From Eleginops maclovinus (lineage: Eukaryota > Chordata > Actinopteri > Perciformes > Eleginopidae), in assembly GCF_036324505.1 (NCBI RefSeq), contig NC_086355.1:21194518-21258517 (forward strand): a stretch of 64,000 nt of DNA. The letters run 5' to 3'. Every line of letters begins with the position of its first letter. The stretch's first letter is position 1. Below the pieces are notes generated by a model. It was not told the origin of the DNA. It saw only the letters and a list, made by a program, of their open reading frames with translations, and did no database searches. The translations under genes and the position numbers were made by a program. Shown here in pieces: positions 58,810 to 64,000 of this stretch.

Positions 58810-59256
58810 TAGGGCTGCACAATTATTGCCAAAATGATAATCACGATTATTTGTTCAATTTTAACCAAAACTGTTTTTTATTGACACATAGGCTCATTAT
58901 TACTGCTTTCACATCCAGGTGCTACATTCCTGCTAATGTAAAAATGTGTGCATCAAAATAAAATAGGTCTATCTCTCGGCCATACTACTGCGTTTTCATT
59001 TTAATCCGGAGTTTTAAAACAAAAACGATCTCCGTCCACACGAGCGTTTTAGGTGCTCGAAAACGCCGGAGTAGTGTGGACGAGGCTTGTTTTCTCCATC
59101 ACTCGCTAGAAGCGCTAGATTGGCTGTGGAAAACTTTGATACTGAGCGTTCTATGAACAGAATGACACATTTAAAATATCGCTCGATCACGCGATTTTGA
59201 TCGTGGGAAGCCAAAATCGTGATTGTGATTAAAATTCGATTAATTGTGCAGCCCTA
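58810..59256. mobile_element. MITE, 447 bp, with perfect 8-bp duplication
   Basis: Ends TAGGGCTGCACAATTATTGC and (inverse) TTAATTGTGCAGCCCTA. Both flanks are CAATATGT (58,802-58,809 and 59,257-59,264). An 8-bp duplication suggests hAT. The interior (about 58,985-59,100) contains a further imperfect palindrome with TGCGTTTTC...GAAAACGCC text, probably another inserted element. Non-coding. Confidence 0.85.
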
Positions 59257-59264
59257 CAATATGT

Positions 59265-60879
59265 AACAATGGTATAGTCGTTTGAGGACATCATGATGCG
59301 GGAATGTGATTTTACCATGAGAGTCAAGTCATTATATGGGACTGAGTTGGAATCTCCCAGGCACAAATATGGATCTGCAGCAGCTACATCAGCACATCTA
59401 CAAGCCAGATCTGTCTCTGGAGCTACCATCCGTGAGTTTGAATCATGTGGCAACCTGATGATTCAGCATCAACAAAAATAAGTGTTTGTCAGATGTAATT
59501 TGAAAAAGTGGTTATTTGCTTTCTACATTTTCCATATCCACATACTTCCTACAAGACAAATGATTTGTTATTGAGTAATCCGTTAACGGATGTGGGCATA
59601 AATCCACAGTGGCCAATCTCCACATAGCACACTCTTTAATTTCCAGCCCGAACACTCAGCCTTGAGCTGCTAGTTCCCTCTTCTCTAAGCTTTTTCCAAT
59701 TACTCCATGCACTCCACATGCTACATGCCACACTGAGCTTTACAGGGTCTGCTGAGTGTTAAACCTCGGGTCAGGTCTTACTGCACGCTGTTGCTAACAA
59801 TCTTTCACGTTGAGCGAAGCTGCTGCCACACACTACCACTCCTCGCTCATCTGTCAATTTCCCAGTTTATATCCAGCGCTCTCAAGTGCAAAGGTAATTT
59901 GGAGCAATTTGGAGTTGTTTTAGTCTATATCGTTTCCCTTGAACTCCTTAACAATGGGAATGTTTGGCATCAAGTACTTTGGCCTTAAGAAACTTTAACT
60001 TTGCGCCCTTGAAAAGATTTGATAGTGATTGAATGTAGGACTCTACAGCTGTAGTTTAACAGTACAGCCTTACAGTGATGATGCCTCAAGTGACACTCGA
60101 AAAGTAGTCGACACATTTTCTATTCCACTCTTACTGCAGTATCGCTGGATTGATTTCCCTCTTGCAACTGACTGAATGTCTCAATTTAGGTTTGATCCAA
60201 AAATCACCAAAAAAAGTCTCACACAAATGCATTGATTCATGCCGAAACCTTTATCCTAATCTTGACTGCTTTTTGTTTTGTGGATGTATAGTATAAGGCT
60301 AATGAAAAAATCCCATTTATACAGCAAACCGACAGGCCTTATTTTGTCTCGATACTTTCCGACATCCTTACCGGGTTTGTGACACCAAGCCCATTTGTTT
60401 GCTAAAGATATTTCTATTCAAAACTAGTCAAAGAATCTTCAGAAATGTCCTTAAACAGTTGGACCTTGTAGTAATTGCTCAAACTGTAATAAATGCTGCA
60501 TTTTTTTGGTCGCTTTTTTCAGCAATGGATTTTTACACTGCTATTCTTGTAGTACTTACACTTGCAGGTTTTTTGTGGAATTGATTCAAAATAAACTGGG
60601 TCAGGCTTTGAATACAAAGGCAATGCATGTTAGTAGAATTAATCCATTGTTTCTTTAAGACTTTGCAAGGGATTTGCTGAAAACATATTTATCAATTACT
60701 AGCTTTTTTCTTTCGGGAATGGATTTGTATTTTATTTTATTTGAAAATGAAATTATAAAACTCTGAAAAAGTATATTAAAGAGGATATGGAATTAGTGCA
60801 AACATGCACATGCATTTTTAGGACACACACAATTTATACACACTGTACAGTTTTTTGTAGGTTGCATCTGGAGATGTGC
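59265..60879. other. no gene seen
   Basis: No domain-bearing ORF, RNA gene or defined repeat. A 61-codon frame at 60,399-60,584 is hydrophobic, but I see nothing that supports expression. Confidence 0.5.
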
Positions 60880-61022
60880 CAGAGCGAAGACTGCCAGTCT
60901 CGCCGGCGCCAGGGAGCAGTCGGGGGTTTGGTGCCTTGCTCATGGTCACCTCCGCCGGGCCCAGGAAGTAAACTGACACCTCTCCAGTACCAGGTCCCTA
61001 AAGACTGAGTCACTGCCGCCCC
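60880..61022. repeat. common dispersed fish repeat
   Basis: The phrases GGGTTTGGTGCCTTGCTCAT, GGTCACCTCCGCCGGGCCCA and ACTGACACCTCTCCAGTACC, then a block like CTGAGTCACTGCCGCC, match a widespread teleost repeat. Its usual wording is 'ggttcggtgccttgctcaagggcacctc ... gaactggcacctctccag ... ctgagctactgccgcc'. It is sometimes regarded as SINE-like. Confidence 0.65.
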
Positions 61023-62052
61023 GTACTCACCATCTTCTTGCCCTGTACTTGTCTGTGCCCATGGGAAACTTCCACCAGCTCAGCGCTCTGTCCCTCATCA
61101 TCATGAAAAGCTGAAGCTGCACATCTTGAGCATCTGCACTCAGACCCGCGCCCTTAACATTCACTTCATTACTGTGCTGGACTTCTAACACACTTGTAGT
61201 TTACTTATGCTGCTGATCATGCTAGCGGTAGCAGCGCATCTGCCAACAAGGTTAGTCAATCTAATTTCGAAGCATCATTCACCACTGGCTTATATTTCTT
61301 TTTCTCCTTTCTTTCTCTGCACCATCCTTTCCTTTTGGATTTTTGACCATCTCGTCTTCACACTTGCTTTCGGCAACTGTGTCATCTCACCCAACGTTAA
61401 TTCCTCTCCCAGGGTGTTTCCTGTCAATACGAACCAAATGTTTAGATCTGCGCTGTCACCCTCTTTCGCTTATCAGTGTGCAACTAAAATGAGGATCGTA
61501 AATTAATTATGTTCTTTGGTAAACACACAGATGGCCAGTCTGAGAGAAGAACTGGATACAGCAATGGACGCATGACCCAGTTCATTGCTATCGAAGTTGC
61601 TCATTTCTTCATGAAGCCAAAATAACTGACTCTAGAGAGCCGAAGTGTAAAAGTTGTTTCTTTAGTAGGTATGAGTCAAGGATCACAGCGAATGAACGTG
61701 ACTGAATTTAATCAGCATAAAAAGCAACTGGCACGTTACAATAAGCAGAGAACATAAAACCCGGCCATCGAGCATTCTGATTGGCCCCCCACAACACAGT
61801 ATGGTGGCTTGCATCAAACAAACATAATCATTTAACCAAATGATCTACATCCCTTTCTTTTAGTTAATAGTACCATAAAACACAATAGCATTAGTGGGTC
61901 TAAAATAATGTTACTTCACTCTCGTAGTTCAATACTGATTCTTAGAAGTTTGAGTCACACAGCTAATAAGATTAAACGAACACCTGAGCATTTCACTTTA
62001 ACATATAAAGCCAACTAATCACTGTGCAGGGTTTCCCGCAGCACTTCACAGC
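61023..62052. other. no gene seen
   Basis: No recognised domain. A 99-codon plus frame at 61,207-61,506 is rich in hydrophobic and Ser residues without a known motif. Confidence 0.5.
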
Positions 62053-62055
62053 TTA

Positions 62056-62750
62056 TGCCTTGCACAGACTACACGACTTTCAAAGTCGTACGATCGCTTG
62101 CCAGTTCACACTACTCAACTCGCTCGGCAGTCTTGAAGTCGTTGTGGTGTGCACACTACGCGATTGAACGGCGACAGGGGGTCACACACTACACAATCTG
62201 TCACCAGGCGAAATCCCAGAGGAGTCTGTCTGGTCTCCAAACTACGTTTTCTCACGAATAAACGCGAGAAGTGAAACGGGAAATGGCGCGTTTTCGAACG
62301 TTATTATGTTTTACCTAGAAACTGTCAATAAGTTACTTTGCTTAAGCTTGTTAGCACATCAGCTAACGTTAACTTCAGTGAATTGTGTAGCCTAGCTACA
62401 ACTTTACAGTTCAAAATCATGTTTCTAACAGCTGTGTCGACTTGTTGTGTTGGACAACGCTTCTTCTTTTTAGAAAGTTGTGCAGCTCCTCCCCGGGGCT
62501 TTTCCTCACCCTGTGTCTTGCGCTCTCATTGACTGTAGCTCGTTGGCGCACCCATTACCAGGCACAACCCTTTTCACACTACAGGATTTGGACTCGCCGA
62601 CAGGTCAAGATATTTAGCTTGCTAGTTATCTGTCGGGCGTCGGGGAGGCGCCGACTGCCGAGCAGCGATTTAACGCAGATTTAGTGCCGACTGCAAAATC
62701 CGTCTGGGAGCGGCCAATTGGGTTAAAAATCATGTAGTATGAACTTGGCA
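62056..62750. mobile_element. PIF/Harbinger-like MITE, 695 bp
   Basis: The left end TGCCTTGCACAGACTACACG and the inverted right end TGCCAAGTTCATACTACATG match at about 18 of 25 positions. TTA lies immediately outside both ends (62,053-62,055 and 62,751-62,753), the 3-bp TWA duplication of PIF/Harbinger. The interior is GC-richer than the surroundings and non-coding. Confidence 0.6.
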
Positions 62751-62819
62751 TTAGACGGCCGCCTAAGCAACGCACGCCTGCCTTAACTATCCATCCATCC
62801 ATCTTCTCCCGCTTTTCCG

Positions 62820-63416
62820 TCAGGGTAGCGGAGGTAACAGCTCCAGCAGAGAGCCCCAAACTTTCCTTTCCCTGGCCACATCAACCAGCTCTGACTGGGG
62901 GATTCCAAGGCGCTCCCAGGCCAGCGAAGAGATATAATCCCTCCACCTGGTCCTAGGTCTACCCCTCGGTCTCTTCCCAGCTGGACATGCCTGGAACACC
63001 TCCCTAGGGAGGCGCCCAGGTGGCATCCTCACTAGGTGCCCGAACCACCTCAACTGGCTCCTTTCAACAAGAAGGAGCAGCGGTTCTACTCCGAGTCCCT
63101 CCCGGATGACTGAACTTCTCACCTTATCCCTAAGGGAGATGCCAGCCACCCTGCAGAGAAATCCCATTTCGGCTGCTTGTATCCGCGATCTCGTTCTTTC
63201 GGTCATGACCCATCCTTCATGACCATAGGTGAGGGTAGGAACGAAGATGGCCCGGTAGACAGAGAGCTTTGCCTCCTGGCTCAGCTCTCTTTTCGTCACA
63301 ACGGTGCGGTAAAGCGACTGCAGTACCGCTCCCGCTGTTTCGATTCTCTGGCCCATCTCACGCTCCATTGTTCCCTCACTCGAGAACAAGACCCCGAGAT
63401 ACTTGAACTCCTTCAC
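62820..63416 (-). pseudogene. Rex3/RTE C-terminal region
   Basis: This is the continuation of the reverse transcriptase in a shifted frame after a small indel near 63,420-63,436. It encodes VKEFKYLGVLFSSEGTMERE, RAIFVPTLTYGHEGWVMTER, RSQLRWFGHLVRMPPGRLPR, a short spacer and RPRGRPRTRWRDYISSLAWE, the standard end of Rex3-type proteins. The stop lies just before the GATG tail, reflecting the very short 3' untranslated region of the family. One indel is the only lesion visible in this copy. Confidence 0.9.
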
Positions 63417-63436
63417 TTGGGGTAAGGCTTCATTCC

Positions 63437-64000
63437 CTACCTTGATGGACAGTCCATCGGTTTCCTGCTGAGAACCATGGCCTCAGATTTGGAGGTGCTG
63501 ATCCTCATCCCAGCCGCTTCACACTCGGCCGCGAACCGATCCAGTGAGTGCTGAAGGTCACAGACCGATGAAGCCATTAGGACCACATCATCTGCAAAAA
63601 GCAGTGGTGCAATCCTTAGCCCACCGAACTGTAGACCCCCTCCCCCACAACTACGTCTAGAAATCCTGTCCATGAATATCACAAACAGGATTGGTGACAA
63701 AGCGCAGCCCTGGCGGAGGCCAACCCTCAGCGGAAATCGGTCCGACGTGCTACAGAGGACCCGGACACAGCTCTCGCTTTGAGAGTACAGAGATTGGATG
63801 GCCCTGAGTAGATACCCCCTCACCCCATACTCCCACATCACCTCCCTCAGTATCTCCCTGGGAACCCGGTCATACGCCTTCTCCAAATCAACAAAGAACA
63901 TGTAGACCGGATGAGCGTACTCCCAGGCCCCCTCCAGGATCCTTGCAAGAGTGAAAAGCTGGTCCGTCGTTCCACGACCAGGACGAAAACCGCATTGTTC
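63437..64000 (-). pseudogene. Rex3/RTE reverse transcriptase, central part (partial)
   Basis: The frame is open from the window edge (GFRPGRGTTDQLFTLA) through FFVDLEKAYDRVPREILREV (first catalytic Asp), VGLRQGCALSPILFVIFMD and the catalytic LLFADDVVLMASS. It continues to AAGMRISTSKSEAMVLSRKP and stops near 63,437 by frameshift. It copies the element RNA into DNA at the nicked target. Catalytic motifs are intact. The N-terminal endonuclease should lie beyond the window. Confidence 0.9.

Larger units (their letters stand above)
62787..64000 (-). mobile_element. Rex3/RTE LINE, 3' part, continues past window end
   Basis: On the minus strand the element ends in GCGGGAGAAGATGGATGGAT, the GATG tandem tail of Rex3. 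It is the same tail as the plus-strand copy at 45.7 kb. Reverse transcriptase coding sequence extends to the window edge. Its C-terminal region resembles the few C-terminal codons kept in the other copy. Confidence 0.85.

Overview
The window looks like teleost fish nuclear DNA. It is AT-rich and intron-like or intergenic, with long CA, TA and ATT microsatellites. Its repeats are typical of fish: Rex3/RTE and L2-like LINEs, Tc1/mariner with double inverted repeats, hAT, PIF/Harbinger and ISL2EU elements, and a P element. I found no convincing host protein-coding gene, tRNA or rRNA. Every recognisable coding segment derives from a transposable element or is an unclassified degenerate fragment.

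Positions 1-29,500 are a gene desert. They hold scattered old elements: an L2-like LINE 3' part with ATT tails (4.6-6.4 kb), a 200-bp CA tract (6.9-7.1 kb), a jockey-type LINE reverse transcriptase relic (8.37-9.4 kb), a hAT MITE with terminal inverted repeats and a near-perfect 8-bp target duplication (13,273-13,789), LINE tails and small dispersed repeats. The rest is unique-looking sequence that may hold conserved non-coding elements.

Positions 29,500-41,150 are the most interesting part. A P-superfamily transposon of about 7.83 kb (31,593-39,425, gene on the minus strand) is flanked by a perfect 8-bp target duplication. It carries a multi-exon transposase with an N-terminal THAP zinc finger, a coiled coil, all four expected acidic catalytic positions and good GT-AG junctions. 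Only 167 bp to its left lies an 830-bp internally deleted copy of the same element in the opposite orientation (30,596-31,425), with its own 8-bp duplication matching at 7 of 8. The two facing ends form a large, nearly perfect palindrome. This autonomous plus KP-like pair sits beside an ISL2EU-type THAP exon (30,301-30,541, minus) and a degenerate ISL2EU DDE transposase (39,958-41,118, plus).

Positions 41,400-50,100 are a dense series of class II and LINE insertions. They comprise a Tc1-like element with one frameshift (41,536-43,184), a Rex3/RTE LINE that lost its whole reverse transcriptase by internal deletion (about 43,820-45,712), a 526-bp Tc1 deletion derivative (46,591-47,116), and a complete but broken hAT with a perfect 8-bp target duplication (47,515-50,086).

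Positions 50,100-64,000 hold more dispersed repeats, a 21-bp in-frame minisatellite, an unclassified two-exon fragment interrupted by a second hAT lacking its 3' end (56,573-about 58,490), a 447-bp MITE with a perfect target duplication (58,810-59,256), a PIF/Harbinger-like MITE (62,056-62,750), and the 3' part of a Rex3/RTE LINE on the minus strand that runs off the window end. The coding units do not form a shared pathway; the window records successive, partly nested transposon insertions.
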